A program made the position numbers and the translations under genes. The notes beneath the pieces are model-generated. The model was given only the letters and a program-made list of their open reading frames with translations. It had not been told where the DNA came from and searched no databases. A DNA stretch of 64,000 bases from Planctomycetaceae bacterium (GTDB taxonomy: Bacteria; Planctomycetota; Planctomycetia; Planctomycetales; Planctomycetaceae). How positions within the stretch are numbered: the first letter of the stretch is position 1; the number at the start of each line of letters is the position of its first letter. The DNA is taken from assembly GCA_041398785.1 (NCBI GenBank), contig JAWKUA010000002.1:62001-126000 (forward strand). The letters run 5' to 3'. Positions 53,342 through 62,802 of this stretch are shown one piece after another.

Positions 53342-56300
53342 GTGACAGAAATCCGCCAAACTCCGCCAGAGACTCCGTCGCCGGCTCAGCCGATGTCCCG
53401 CCGCCGGATTGAATTTCACGACTTCCGCCTGGACATTGACGACGCGCAGTTGCTGCGCGCAGGCAAGCGAGTCGCACTGACTCCCAAGGCCTTCGACGTA
53501 CTGGCTCATCTGGTGAAGAACGCCGGACGACTCGTTTCAAAGGAGGAGTTGCTGAATTCTTTGTGGGACGATGTGCTGGTGTCCGATGCGTCGCTGGTTG
53601 TGTGCATCCGCGAAATTCGAAAGGCACTGGGTGACCAGGCCCGGTCGCCGCGGTTCATTGAGACCGCTCACCGGCGAGGTTACCGGTTCATCGCAGAAGT
53701 CAGTGAGTCGGGGGCCGTCGCTTCCAACGATCGGCCGGATTCCCGTTCCGCCGCAGCCGAAGCGCCGACGGCAGAAACCGACACTCGACAATCCGATACT
53801 ACACGGCGCCTGTTGCCAGCAGCTTCCGAGTACGTCACGGCCGAACCGCTTCCGTCGCACGATGTCGTGGCGGCGAACTCGCGTCGTTCCACAATCGTTG
53901 GCCGCGACGAAGAGTTCGCGGAACTTGAGCAGGCGTTCCGGACTGCCGTCACCGGTCGTCGGCAAACGGTGTTCATTGCCGGAGAAGCGGGAGCCGGCAA
54001 GACGTCGCTGATCGCCGAATTCGTCGATCAGCACGCCGGAAAGTCCGTCCGGATCGCGGAAGGCCAGTGCTTTGAACAGTTCGGCGAATGCGAGCCCTAT
54101 CTGCCGGTGCTCGAAGCGCTCATGCAACTCACACGGCACAGTGACGGTGCACAGGTGATCGATGCGATCGTGCGGCACGCTCCCACGTGGCTGGAACAGA
54201 TGCCGTCGCTCCGGGATCGGCAGCCGACCAGCCACCCGACAAAGGAAGCACTTGGTTCCAGCGCGACACGAATGCTGCGGGAAATGGCGGAGACTCTGGA
54301 AGCACTCACAGCCGAAACGCCGCTGATTCTGGTCCTCGAAGATCTGCACTGGAGCGATTACTCGACGCTGGACCTGGTGTCCTGCCTGGCGCGGCGGCGG
54401 CAACCCGCGAAGCTGCTGTTGGTGGGAACCTATCGTCCCATCGAAATCATTCTGCGAAACCACGCGCTGAAGCCGGTGAAACAGGAACTGCTGACAAAGC
54501 AGATGTGTTCCGAAATCCCGCTGACGTCGATTTCCGTCGAAGCCGTGTCGGAATATCTGACGCGACGGTTTCCGGAACTTGACGCGACCAGGGAAATCGC
54601 GGCCCGCATCCATCAGCGAACCGACGGCCATCCGCTGTTTGTTGTTGAACTGGCCGGGTTTCTCGCCGCGCGCGACGCGCTGGTTCCTGAGAAAGCCGAA
54701 TTGACCGGCGCGCCGCTGCCGGACACGATCCGGGCAATGATCGACACACAGATCGATCTCATCGATGACGCACAGCGAAGACTTCTGGAAGCCGGCAGTG
54801 TGGCGGGCGTGGAATTTTCCGCGGCGACAATTGCCCAGGTGCTGGAAACCGACATCGCAGCCACCGAAGACCAGCTTGATTCTCTGGTGGAACGGCAGCA
54901 GTTGCTGCAACCCGTCGACGACGAAGCGCAGGCGGGATCGCCGTCCGCGAAGTATCGGTTTCGACACGTGATGTACCAGGAATCGCTGTATCACCGCTTA
55001 CCGGCGAGTCGCCGCGCGCGGCTGCATCGTCGGCTTGCGGAAAACCTGGAACGGCAGCACACCGAACCTCCGCCCGAACGGACTGCTGAACTGGCGACTC
55101 ACTTCGAACGAGGCCATGTGCCGGATCGAGCCGTCCAATACCTTCGGATCGCGGCCGATCGAGCTGCGCGGCGCTTTGCGAACCGCGAAGCCGCCGAATA
55201 TCTCAGCCGGGCCATCGACCTGACCGGGCGGGACAATGCACTCAGCAATCTGCGGTTGCCGCTGTTCGAACAGCGCGGGCTGATCCATCGGTCCGGCAAC
55301 AACATCGCCGCCGCAGCGACGGACTTTGAAGCCATGGCCCGAGAAGCCCGGCGGCAGGGAAAGGTCACGGACCAGGCCAACGCTCAATTCTATCTGGCAA
55401 GCGTGTTCTCGTGGGTTGACCGCCAGAAATGTCTGGACGCGGCGGCGCGGGCAAATCGACTTGCCGAAGGACTCGACGACGAACTGCACCGCAAACACCT
55501 GCGGGGCTGGTCGGCGTATTGGAATCTGCTGTGGGAAGGCTGGACTCCGGAAGACGCCGCCGCATCGGCGGCCGCCGTCCTGTCAGCTCGCGAACACGGC
55601 AACCACGAACTGCTGTGCCTGCATCTGGGTCGAGCCACCTGTTTTCATCTGGTGCTTTCCGATTTCGACAGCGCCTGCAGCTCCGCCGAGGAAGCGATGC
55701 AGCTTGCAACAGAAATCGGTGATGCCTCGGAATTCCTGGTTTCAACGATCTTCCGGGCTTGGTCGTGCCTCTATGACGGACGCTGGTCGGAGATGTCTCG
55801 CCTGTTGTGGGATGGTCTGCAGATCGCGGAAACCAACGGCCATGACCGGTACGCCCTGTTGCTGCGGATGCAGATGGCTCAGTTGTGCAACGAGGCGGGC
55901 AACTTCAGTCACGCCGCTCAACTTGCCGAACGCTCGTTTCGCGAAGCGCGCCAACTGGATCTCGGTTACGGCCAGCTCGTCAGCCCGATACTTCTGGGCG
56001 TCGCGTACCTGGGCCAGCAGCGGGCCGACGAGGCTCTGAAGCTGTTCGAAGACATTGCCGCACGGCTGGAAAATGAACGGCTGCTGATGGACTGGATCTG
56101 GAAAATGCCGCTGCACTACGCGACCGCTCAGTGCCACCTGAAACTCGGCAACCTGGACGCCGCGCGCGAACTCGCGGCGAACCTTCAGCAGGCCGCGGCG
56201 TTCCCGCGCGGACTGACTCACGAAGCGCTGTCGCATCAACTGCTGTGCGAGGCTTCTCTTTGCGACGGCGACACCAGGGCAGCTCAGGCACACATCGCAC

Positions 56301-56512
56301 CGGCACTGGACATCGTGCGCACGGCGCACCTGCCTTTGGCCGAATGGCGCGTACTGCAGACCGCCGCGGATGCTTTCCAGAAGAACAGCCGGCGTTCAAC
56401 AGTGTTTGCAAAAGACAGCCGCAGCGCCTTCGCCAGGTTGATCAGCGGGCTGGATGAAACTCTGCCCGCCATCAGTGCGAACATCGCCGAACACCGCGCG
56501 CACGGCCTTTGA
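53342..56512 (+). CDS. Large transcriptional activator: winged helix, STAND-type ATPase, TPR-like repeats
   Basis: 1,056 residues from GTG 53342; ATG 53393 is an alternative start. Residues about 22-120 are an OmpR/CadC-type winged helix (LTPKAFDVLAHLVKN, TAHRRGYRFIAEV). An AAA/STAND ATPase follows, with P-loop GEAGAGKTSL (about 214-223), Walker B LVLEDLHWSD and a long C-terminal helical repeat region resembling TPR/MalT-type sensor repeats. Such proteins switch on transcription when a ligand promotes ATP-driven oligomerisation. It ends 74 bases from the convergent type III PKS gene and is the nearest candidate regulator of that locus. Confidence 0.88.
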   Translation: MTEIRQTPPETPSPAQPMSRRRIEFHDFRLDIDDAQLLRAGKRVALTPKAFDVLAHLVKNAGRLVSKEELLNSLWDDVLVSDASLVVCIREIRKALGDQARSPRFIETAHRRGYRFIAEVSESGAVASNDRPDSRSAAAEAPTAETDTRQSDTTRRLLPAASEYVTAEPLPSHDVVAANSRRSTIVGRDEEFAELEQAFRTAVTGRRQTVFIAGEAGAGKTSLIAEFVDQHAGKSVRIAEGQCFEQFGECEPYLPVLEALMQLTRHSDGAQVIDAIVRHAPTWLEQMPSLRDRQPTSHPTKEALGSSATRMLREMAETLEALTAETPLILVLEDLHWSDYSTLDLVSCLARRRQPAKLLLVGTYRPIEIILRNHALKPVKQELLTKQMCSEIPLTSISVEAVSEYLTRRFPELDATREIAARIHQRTDGHPLFVVELAGFLAARDALVPEKAELTGAPLPDTIRAMIDTQIDLIDDAQRRLLEAGSVAGVEFSAATIAQVLETDIAATEDQLDSLVERQQLLQPVDDEAQAGSPSAKYRFRHVMYQESLYHRLPASRRARLHRRLAENLERQHTEPPPERTAELATHFERGHVPDRAVQYLRIAADRAARRFANREAAEYLSRAIDLTGRDNALSNLRLPLFEQRGLIHRSGNNIAAAATDFEAMAREARRQGKVTDQANAQFYLASVFSWVDRQKCLDAAARANRLAEGLDDELHRKHLRGWSAYWNLLWEGWTPEDAAASAAAVLSAREHGNHELLCLHLGRATCFHLVLSDFDSACSSAEEAMQLATEIGDASEFLVSTIFRAWSCLYDGRWSEMSRLLWDGLQIAETNGHDRYALLLRMQMAQLCNEAGNFSHAAQLAERSFREARQLDLGYGQLVSPILLGVAYLGQQRADEALKLFEDIAARLENERLLMDWIWKMPLHYATAQCHLKLGNLDAARELAANLQQAAAFPRGLTHEALSHQLLCEASLCDGDTRAAQAHIAPALDIVRTAHLPLAEWRVLQTAADAFQKNSRRSTVFAKDSRSAFARLISGLDETLPAISANIAEHRAHGL

Positions 56513-56586
56513 TCGCTGTTACGATGTCGCAGAGACCGCGCAACCGAACCGGACGTGTCAGCACCGGCGGTGATCGTCCTCGCCTG

Positions 56587-57711
56587 CTACGTCAGCAGAG
56601 CCAGTTCGACGTTGAGCCCCGGGCCGAACCCCAGCAGCACGCACGGCAGTTCTGCCTGTTGTTGCCGCAACAGTTCCACAATGAACAGAATCGTCGGCGA
56701 CGACATGTTGCCGCACCGCTGGAGGATTTCCACGGACGGTGCCAGGTGTTCGTCCGTCAGACGCAGAGCCTCCGCCACAGCCGCCAGGATTCGCGGCCCG
56801 CCCGGATGCACGGCCCAACTGGCGATGTCGTCGACAACCAGGCCGGCAGGCTGCAGAAAATCTCGCATGACGATTGGAAGTGTCCGCATGATGACTGCGG
56901 GCACTTCCGGTGACAGAGTCATTTCGAATCCGGCATCGCCGATTCTCCATGTCATCATGTCGGTTGTCTCAGGGATCAGAAACGAGCCGCTGGCCGTCAG
57001 CCGGCCCGGAACACGCTTCGTCACTTCGGCATCGGCGGACTGTTCGCAGCCGCGGCAGACAACGGCTGCGGCTCCATCGGCGAACAAGGAATTCGCCACC
57101 AGCTTCTGCGGATTCCAGCCATACTGATGGTGCAAAGAACAGAGTTCCACAGCACACACCAGAATCGTCGCGTTCCGGTCACCGGCGAATGCGGCTGCGA
57201 TGCGCAGAGCGTTCAGTGATGCGTGGCAGCCCATGAATCCGACGTGCGTCCGGGCCGTCGCTGGCGGCAGTCCCAGCGCGTTGATCAGATGCAGATCCAC
57301 ACCCGGCGCGCTGAAACCGCTGCACGATGCGGTGATCAGGTGAGTTAACGCCGCCGGATCAATCCGCGATTGCTGCAGTGCCGCGGACGCCGCTCGGACA
57401 GCCAGATCTGGCGCTTCGGATTCGTAACGCCGCATGCGCTCCGCCGTACCGGGGCCGCGATCATCCGGATCGGCAGCGCTCCGATAGAAGCGTTCCGCTG
57501 TGGCTTCGCCGTCGTCAGAGGATTCCAGCAGGACACTGTGCCGGTAGCGAATTCCGGCACGCCGATACAGCGCTTCGACAACTGCTGCGGGATTGCCGCT
57601 GTCCGTGGCATCCGGATGCACACAAGTCGCAGCAAACATCGCTGCAGCCGACTGCGAGATCCGATGCGGCGGCAGGGCCGTGCCGAGTCCCAGAATTTGC
57701 AGTGATGTCAT
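56587..57711 (-). CDS. Type III polyketide synthase
   Basis: 374 residues from ATG 57711, which overlaps the upstream gene's stop (ATGA). The catalytic triad is present: Cys130 in ITASCSGFSAPG, His302 in AVHPGGPRIL, and Asn335 in RCGNMSSPT. Type III enzymes are homodimers that extend an acyl-CoA with malonyl-CoA and cyclise the product to a phenolic or pyrone ring. A bulky-residue survey was not attempted, so chain length is unknown; the setting with two methyltransferases and an FAD oxidoreductase suits an alkylresorcinol or alkylquinone lipid. Third gene of the minus-strand operon. Confidence 0.93.
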   Translation of the reverse strand: MTSLQILGLGTALPPHRISQSAAAMFAATCVHPDATDSGNPAAVVEALYRRAGIRYRHSVLLESSDDGEATAERFYRSAADPDDRGPGTAERMRRYESEAPDLAVRAASAALQQSRIDPAALTHLITASCSGFSAPGVDLHLINALGLPPATARTHVGFMGCHASLNALRIAAAFAGDRNATILVCAVELCSLHHQYGWNPQKLVANSLFADGAAAVVCRGCEQSADAEVTKRVPGRLTASGSFLIPETTDMMTWRIGDAGFEMTLSPEVPAVIMRTLPIVMRDFLQPAGLVVDDIASWAVHPGGPRILAAVAEALRLTDEHLAPSVEILQRCGNMSSPTILFIVELLRQQQAELPCVLLGFGPGLNVELALLT

Positions 57712-59033
57712 TCCCAGGTATCCGAAACGGAAGACGGCAGGTTGATTCGCCGCACAATGTGCTGAGGAATCGACGGCAGAGCACGACATGTCGTCATGAC
57801 GGTGGGCAGCAGCCAGCCGCGATGCAGAATCATCGACAGCATGCGGCACCAGGTTTGATCGCGCCGCGCTGCGCGTCGACATATCGCTGACCAGCGCTGC
57901 TCCAGGGACGGCGACCAGTCGCTTCGATGTGCCCTGTCGGACAGCAGCGAGACAACATCCACGGCCGACTGAATCGCCCAGGCCATACCTTCACCGGTAA
58001 ATGGTTCGACGTATCCCGTGGCGTCTCCCAGCAACAGAATCCGGAAGTCGGCACAGCGGCGAGCGGATCGTGTCAGCGGAATCGTGCCGCGAATATGTGC
58101 CTGTGACAGCAGTGCCGGAACCGGAACTCCTGCCGATCGCAGCAACTCTGCCAGGCAGTCGCGCGAAGAGCGCCCGTCGCGCAGCAGTTTCGGTTCCACG
58201 GCGGCCGCAAGATTCAACTGCCCCTGTTCTGTTTGAACGAGACCGACGTAGCCTCCGCGCCCAACCGCCATCAGAATTTCACCCGGCGGCAACCAGTCGT
58301 CAGCCGGCGTGCGATCAAAGCGCGCCCCGAGTCCGATGCGGGATCCCTGCCGCGGCATTGCGGAAAACTGCGGAAGGTGACGGACACTGGGATGGCCAAG
58401 TCCGTCGCACACCAACACAACCCTGGCAAGAATCTGCGACGAAACAGAAGGAAGCAACTGCCGCGGCATTTCGCCGGCGAAACTCACTGCAGCATTCTTC
58501 TGTAGTTCGACAACACGGAACACGCTGCGATCGATTCCCGAACGTTCAGATCGCATGAATCTCCCGTCAGCTTCGTGATCGTTCGACTCAACGGCGCTGG
58601 CATCCGCGCCGACGTCGGCGCCGACCGTGGCGGTGACTCCGTCGCAGAGTCGAACCCCCGCCTGCACCGCTTCCTGAGTCAGCCAGCCATCGAGCAGCGA
58701 TCGTGAAACGGAAATTCCGGGCGGCATGTCGACACGCAGGTGACGCCGGCCACTGCGAATCATCAAATGGTCGGTGGACTCGCCGTTCAGCTGCTTCAGA
58801 CCGTCTGCCAGCCCCAGTCGCTCCAGCAACTGCACTGCGCGAAAACTCAGGCATCCTCCGCAGACTTTGTGGCGCGGCAGTCGCTGCTTTTCCACCAGCA
58901 GAACCGACCAGCCGCGTCGCGCTGCCAGCAGTGACGCCACGGCTCCGGCAACGCCCGCGCCGATCACCACGACATCAAACGTCTCGCCGGACGCCGGCAG
59001 CGGCGCTGTCTTTGTGGCGGTTGGTTCAGACAT
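57708..59033 (-). CDS. FAD-dependent oxidoreductase, geranylgeranyl reductase-like
   Basis: 441 residues. The N-terminal FAD motif is VVIGAGVAGAVASLLAARRGW with the ribose-binding glutamate in LLVEK; KVCGGCLS follows, a motif of the geranylgeranyl reductase/halogenase-like group; LLGDATGYVEPFTGEGMAWAI is the second FAD contact. Relatives reduce isoprenoid chains or oxidise/hydroxylate phenolic rings. It overlaps the type III PKS start by four bases and the methyltransferase end by eight, so the three enzymes are made together. The likely task is redox tailoring of the polyketide. Confidence 0.92.
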   Translation of the reverse strand: MSEPTATKTAPLPASGETFDVVVIGAGVAGAVASLLAARRGWSVLLVEKQRLPRHKVCGGCLSFRAVQLLERLGLADGLKQLNGESTDHLMIRSGRRHLRVDMPPGISVSRSLLDGWLTQEAVQAGVRLCDGVTATVGADVGADASAVESNDHEADGRFMRSERSGIDRSVFRVVELQKNAAVSFAGEMPRQLLPSVSSQILARVVLVCDGLGHPSVRHLPQFSAMPRQGSRIGLGARFDRTPADDWLPPGEILMAVGRGGYVGLVQTEQGQLNLAAAVEPKLLRDGRSSRDCLAELLRSAGVPVPALLSQAHIRGTIPLTRSARRCADFRILLLGDATGYVEPFTGEGMAWAIQSAVDVVSLLSDRAHRSDWSPSLEQRWSAICRRAARRDQTWCRMLSMILHRGWLLPTVMTTCRALPSIPQHIVRRINLPSSVSDTWE

Positions 59034-59766
59034 GTGTTCTTCCGGCAGCGGCTTTCCACTTCAGCAGGAACCGCTGAGGCCAGTGGCGCTGAATCGTGGT
59101 GCCGTCCATGCCCGCCTGTTCGGCAATTCGAGTCGCTTCGTCACACGTAAACGCGCCTTCCACGGACATGGGACCATCTGCATGAACGACCGGAGATCGT
59201 GACAACAGCCGGCAACCCGCCCACGCAAGCCAGTACCCGATGCGCGATCGGCAAAGGTCGTCAACCAGCACCAGAGCCGTGGCGCTGTATTTCATGATCT
59301 GCATCAAATGCACGGCCTGCTGCTGATCGAGGTGATGCAGAAAGAGACTGCACATCACGACGTCATGCTGGTCGCCGGGCAGATCGCCTTCGAACACATT
59401 GCACTGATGGAACCGCACATTCCGGAGTCCGGCGTCCGACGCGCTTCGGCTGGCAACGGCCACTGCGGTGCTGCTGATGTCACAGCCATCGATCCGGACA
59501 TCAATTCCGTGCAGACAAAATCGCCGGCCAAGACGCACGACAAGGTCGCCGCCTCCGGAAGCGATGTCGAGCACAGTAAGCTGCCGATGCTCGCAGACTG
59601 CGGCGGTCGTCGCCGGCAGCATGGCCGCCCACAGCACAGACTCAATTCGGCTGAACCAGTTGATTCGCCGCAGTCCGCGTAATGCCTGCTGGTGTGATCC
59701 AGGATCGATGGAAGGGTCATCCATCAGTTCATTTTGTCGAATCCGAATCGACAGGTCCGGCGTCAT
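59026..59766 (-). CDS. SAM-dependent methyltransferase of the PKS operon
   Basis: 246 residues from ATG 59766; ATG 59724 is an alternative. Class I methyltransferase core: LDIASGGGDLVVRLG (SAM-binding loop), VRIDGCDISSTAVAVA, VMCSLFLHHLDQQQA. UbiE/methyltransferase 11-like, suited to C- or O-methylation of a phenolic ring. It is first in the operon and lies opposite the YceI arm across a 445-base divergent promoter region. The frame is open upstream of the chosen start without homology. Confidence 0.9.
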   Translation of the reverse strand: MTPDLSIRIRQNELMDDPSIDPGSHQQALRGLRRINWFSRIESVLWAAMLPATTAAVCEHRQLTVLDIASGGGDLVVRLGRRFCLHGIDVRIDGCDISSTAVAVASRSASDAGLRNVRFHQCNVFEGDLPGDQHDVVMCSLFLHHLDQQQAVHLMQIMKYSATALVLVDDLCRSRIGYWLAWAGCRLLSRSPVVHADGPMSVEGAFTCDEATRIAEQAGMDGTTIQRHWPQRFLLKWKAAAGRTHV

Positions 59767-60013
59767 TCGTTTCTCCAGGTCGTCAGTTGTGCCGGTCGTT
59801 TCCGTCGGCGGCCAATGGTGACACATTTTCTGCCAGTCGCTGCGGCAATTGGTCGTCCGGCGCTCACGTTTTTCACAAACGGTCAACAGTTCGATCACAC
59901 GGGAATGCCGCCTGGATTCGACGACGCACACTTGACCGAACGACCGCGAACAGCGTGCATGCATGCGACGCGCGCCAAATGACGTTTTTTTGCCGTCGAC
60001 TTCATCGCACAAA

Positions 60014-60028
60014 GGCACATTGTGTGCC
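60014..60028. promoter_or_regulatory. Inverted repeat GGCACA/TGTGCC in the divergent PKS promoter region
   Basis: Six-base arms with a three-base centre, 248 bases upstream of the methyltransferase start and 184 bases upstream of yceI. Shape resembles a small dimeric-regulator site. Regulator unknown. Confidence 0.35.
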
Positions 60029-60044
60029 GGAACAGACCAAACTT

Positions 60045-60062
60045 GATGAGAATTCACTCATC
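60045..60062. promoter_or_regulatory. Inverted repeat GATGAG/CTCATC in the divergent PKS promoter region
   Basis: Six-base perfect arms with a six-base spacer, AT-rich surroundings (AATTCA centre). One of three symmetrical sites within 90 bases. Confidence 0.35.
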
Positions 60063-60076
60063 TTGATACAACGAAA

Positions 60077-60100
60077 GTTTCATCTGTCCACGGATGAAAC
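60077..60100. promoter_or_regulatory. Inverted repeat GTTTCATC/GATGAAAC in the divergent PKS promoter region
   Basis: Eight-base perfect arms with an eight-base spacer, the best operator candidate in the 445-base gap between the two arms of the locus. The half site shares GATGA with the neighbouring repeat, so both may be recognised by one protein. Confidence 0.5.
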
Positions 60101-60211
60101 CGCTGGCTAATCTTCGCGCGGTCGGCGCGATTCTGACATGCCTGTTCACGCGAGAATCAGCGATATCAACCGTACGCGCCGGCACGCTATTTCCGCTCGA
60201 AAGGGAATTCC

Positions 60212-61051
60212 ATGTGCTCACTTTCAATACCCGGAACAGTCCTTTGCACCACCGTCACGCTGTTGACGCTGGTCGTGGAATCGCCGGACAGCCGAAGCGC
60301 CGACAGCTCGCGTCCCGCAGCAACGAATGGTGCTTCGTCGGGCATCTCAATCACCGACAGCGGAACACGGCGGGCTTCCGCGACTGCCGTGAAGACATCG
60401 TCGGAACAGAGTCCTTCAAAGATCAGCCTTCAGGACGGCGAACCGACGCGGGCACCCGGTGAAGTCAGCACGCAGCACAGCCGTGTCTATGTGAAAGTCG
60501 GCAAGACCGGACTGGGCCACGATCACGGCGTGGAAGGACGGCTTCGCAGCGGAGTACTCCACCTGGGAGCCACCCAGGACGCGGGAGAATTCGTGTTCGA
60601 CATGAGTACCTTCGACGCCGACGGCAATCGCGCTCGCGGGTTCGTCGGACTCGATGGAAGCACCGACACATCGACGCGACAGCAGGTCAACGAAAACATG
60701 CATGGGCCCGATGTGCTGAATATCCGCCGGTTTCCAACGGCCACCTACACGATCAAATCGGCAAAGCTGCTGGATCGCAACAGCCGGCGCGGCCTGCCGA
60801 TGTATGAACTCAACGGTGAGTTCTCGCTGCACGGAACGTCACGCCCGCTGATGATCATCGTTGATGTCGAAACCAAAGACGGCATGTGTCACGTGCGAGG
60901 CAGCTTCAACATGCTGCAGACTCAGTTCGGCATCACTCCATTCAGCAAGGCGTTTGGCGCCGTGGGTGTTGCCGACAAACTGACAGTGTATGGGGATCTC
61001 TGGGTCGGTTCGGAATCAGCGACGGCTTCGCGCGGCACGTCGCGTCAATAA
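60212..61051 (+). CDS. YceI-like lipid-binding periplasmic protein
   Basis: 279 residues, with AAGGG before the ATG. Probable signal peptide (GTVLCTTVTLLTLVVES), then a Ser/Thr-rich linker of about 60 residues, then a YceI domain from about residue 85: VKVGKTGLGHDHGVEG, a central DMSTFDADG and MHGPDVLNIRRFPTATYTIKS, and a final FGITPFSKAFGAVGVADKLTVYGDL. YceI domains are lipocalin-like barrels that bind polyisoprenoids or other amphiphiles. First gene of the plus-strand arm; likely carries the pathway's hydrophobic product or intermediate in the periplasm. Confidence 0.88.
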   Translation: MCSLSIPGTVLCTTVTLLTLVVESPDSRSADSSRPAATNGASSGISITDSGTRRASATAVKTSSEQSPSKISLQDGEPTRAPGEVSTQHSRVYVKVGKTGLGHDHGVEGRLRSGVLHLGATQDAGEFVFDMSTFDADGNRARGFVGLDGSTDTSTRQQVNENMHGPDVLNIRRFPTATYTIKSAKLLDRNSRRGLPMYELNGEFSLHGTSRPLMIIVDVETKDGMCHVRGSFNMLQTQFGITPFSKAFGAVGVADKLTVYGDLWVGSESATASRGTSRQ

Positions 61052-61129
61052 GAATTCGGTCCGGAGCAAAGCAGCTCGCGGCAGCAATCAGTTTCCTGCC
61101 AACGAAAGCCAGAAACGGAGTCGGTCACA

Positions 61130-61981
61130 GTGATTTCCTGTGCAGATATTCGCGGCGACGTCATTCGGCGTCACTACGACATTTCAACGCTGTTCTATCG
61201 GTTGCTTTGGGGACGTCATATTCACCACGGACTGTGGGAACAGGATGACACGTCGGCGCGAGTGACTCCGGCGCAGGCGGCTCAACAGTTGACTGAAGAG
61301 CTGGCGCGGCTGGTCGGCATTCAGGAAGCAGACCGAGTGATCGATGTCGGCTGCGGCATGGGAGGTTCGTCGATTCATCTGGCGCGGGCACATCGCTGCC
61401 AGGTCACAGGAATCACGATCAGTCCGTTCCAGCGACACTGGGCGACATGGTCCTCTCGGCTGGCGGGAACACGGCAGCGCACTCAGTTCCTGTGTCAGGA
61501 CGCAGAACATGTCCGGCTGGCGGATCAGTCAGCCGATATCGTGTGGAGCATCGAGTGTACGGAGCACCTGTTCGGCAAACCGGAATTCTTCCGCCGCGCG
61601 GCCGGGTGGCTTCGTCCCGGAGGGCGGATGGCGATCTGTGCCTGGCTTGCCGCCGACGACCCGCTGACACGCTCGCAGGAACAACAGGTTTACGATGTGT
61701 GCGAAGGATTCTTCTGCCCGTCGCTGGGATCCGCGCAGGACTATTCGAACTGGATGACCGCAGCGGGACTGCAGATGAAGCATGTCGCGGACTGGACTGT
61801 GCGAGTTCGCCGCACGTGGGAAATCTGCCGTGACCGGATCAATCGTTTCGGAATTCGTCGCATGGCGTCATGGATCGACCCCGGACAAATCATCTTTCTC
61901 GATCGGTTTCAAACGCTGCTGGATGCTTACAACTCCGGCGCGATGAAGTATGGATGCTTCATTGCGGAGAAGCCTGAATGA
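61130..61981 (+). CDS. SAM-dependent methyltransferase, tocopherol methyltransferase-like
   Basis: 283 residues from GTG 61130, with GGAG upstream. It begins HYDISTLFYRLLWGRHIHHGLW, the start typical of gamma-tocopherol methyltransferase and mycolic/cyclopropane-type relatives; SAM loop VIDVGCGMGGSSIHLA, then IVWSIECTEHLFGKPEF. Tocopherol methyltransferases methylate the ring of prenylated phenols, consistent with methylating a resorcinol- or quinone-type lipid. It overlaps the next gene by four bases (ATGA), so coupled translation is expected. Confidence 0.9.
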   Translation: MISCADIRGDVIRRHYDISTLFYRLLWGRHIHHGLWEQDDTSARVTPAQAAQQLTEELARLVGIQEADRVIDVGCGMGGSSIHLARAHRCQVTGITISPFQRHWATWSSRLAGTRQRTQFLCQDAEHVRLADQSADIVWSIECTEHLFGKPEFFRRAAGWLRPGGRMAICAWLAADDPLTRSQEQQVYDVCEGFFCPSLGSAQDYSNWMTAAGLQMKHVADWTVRVRRTWEICRDRINRFGIRRMASWIDPGQIIFLDRFQTLLDAYNSGAMKYGCFIAEKPE

Positions 61982-62802
61982 GCAGTACGGCAATCGCCGA
62001 CATTGCCTCGCATGAGTCGGGTGAAACAAAAGGTTTCGGTCACATCGCCACGGACGGTCGGCGTCTTGCAGGCCTGGCGTTCGGTGTCGGCACACAGGCC
62101 CTGTTTCTTGTCACCGTCGTCGGGCTGTGGTCTTTTCTGCGCTACGGCGTGGCCGGGGAACGGTCCGGCTGGCTGCTGACCGACATTCTTCTGGCGCTGC
62201 AGTTTGTCGTGCCGCACAGCATTCTGTTGCATCCGCGGACGCGGCGAGCGATGAAAGCCTGGGTCTCCGCCGAATTCCACGGGGCTGTGTTCTGTGTGGG
62301 TACCTGCCTTAGCCTGCTGTTGATCTTCCGCTGCTGGCGCGGTTCCGGAGACGTGTTGTGGGAATTCTCAGGCACCGCCGCGACGGCGATAGTGTGGGCA
62401 TTCGGTCTGTCGTGGGCGGCCTTGCTGTACAGCATCAGTCTGACGGGACTGGGATACCAGACCGGCTGGACTCAATGGCTGTACTGGTATCGTCAACAGC
62501 GAATGCCGCGACGCGATTTTTATGCTCGCGGAGCGTATCGACTGCTGCGGCATCCCGTGTACCTCAGCTTTCTGGGACTGATCTGGTTTACTCCCGTGAT
62601 GACCACGGATCATGCCGTGCTGACGGGACTCTGGAGCGTGTACATCGCCGTCGGAAGCGTGCTGAAGGACCGCAGGCTTCTCCATTATCTGGGCGCAGAT
62701 TACGCTGATTACATGACTCGCGTGCCTGGTTACCCGCTGATTCCGTTTGGCCCGCTGTCACGACAGCGTTCTCCGGTCGGAACGTCCCGATGCAGCAACT
62801 GA
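61978..62802 (+). CDS. ICMT/NnrU-like integral membrane protein
   Basis: 274 residues with six to seven membrane helices. The C-terminal RGAYRLLRHPVYLSFLGLIWF followed by LKDRRLLHYLGADYADYMTRVPGYPLIP is the SAM-binding signature of isoprenylcysteine carboxyl methyltransferase and NnrU/phospholipid methyltransferase relatives. It may methylate a lipid-like product in the membrane, or be a partner of the exporter. It overlaps both its upstream (4 bases) and downstream (13 bases) neighbours. Confidence 0.82.
   Translation: MSSTAIADIASHESGETKGFGHIATDGRRLAGLAFGVGTQALFLVTVVGLWSFLRYGVAGERSGWLLTDILLALQFVVPHSILLHPRTRRAMKAWVSAEFHGAVFCVGTCLSLLLIFRCWRGSGDVLWEFSGTAATAIVWAFGLSWAALLYSISLTGLGYQTGWTQWLYWYRQQRMPRRDFYARGAYRLLRHPVYLSFLGLIWFTPVMTTDHAVLTGLWSVYIAVGSVLKDRRLLHYLGADYADYMTRVPGYPLIPFGPLSRQRSPVGTSRCSN

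Noticed and set aside
53537..54994. Minus-strand frame of 485 codons opposite the large regulator
   Set aside because: No recognisable domains, and the opposite strand has continuous winged-helix and ATPase motifs.
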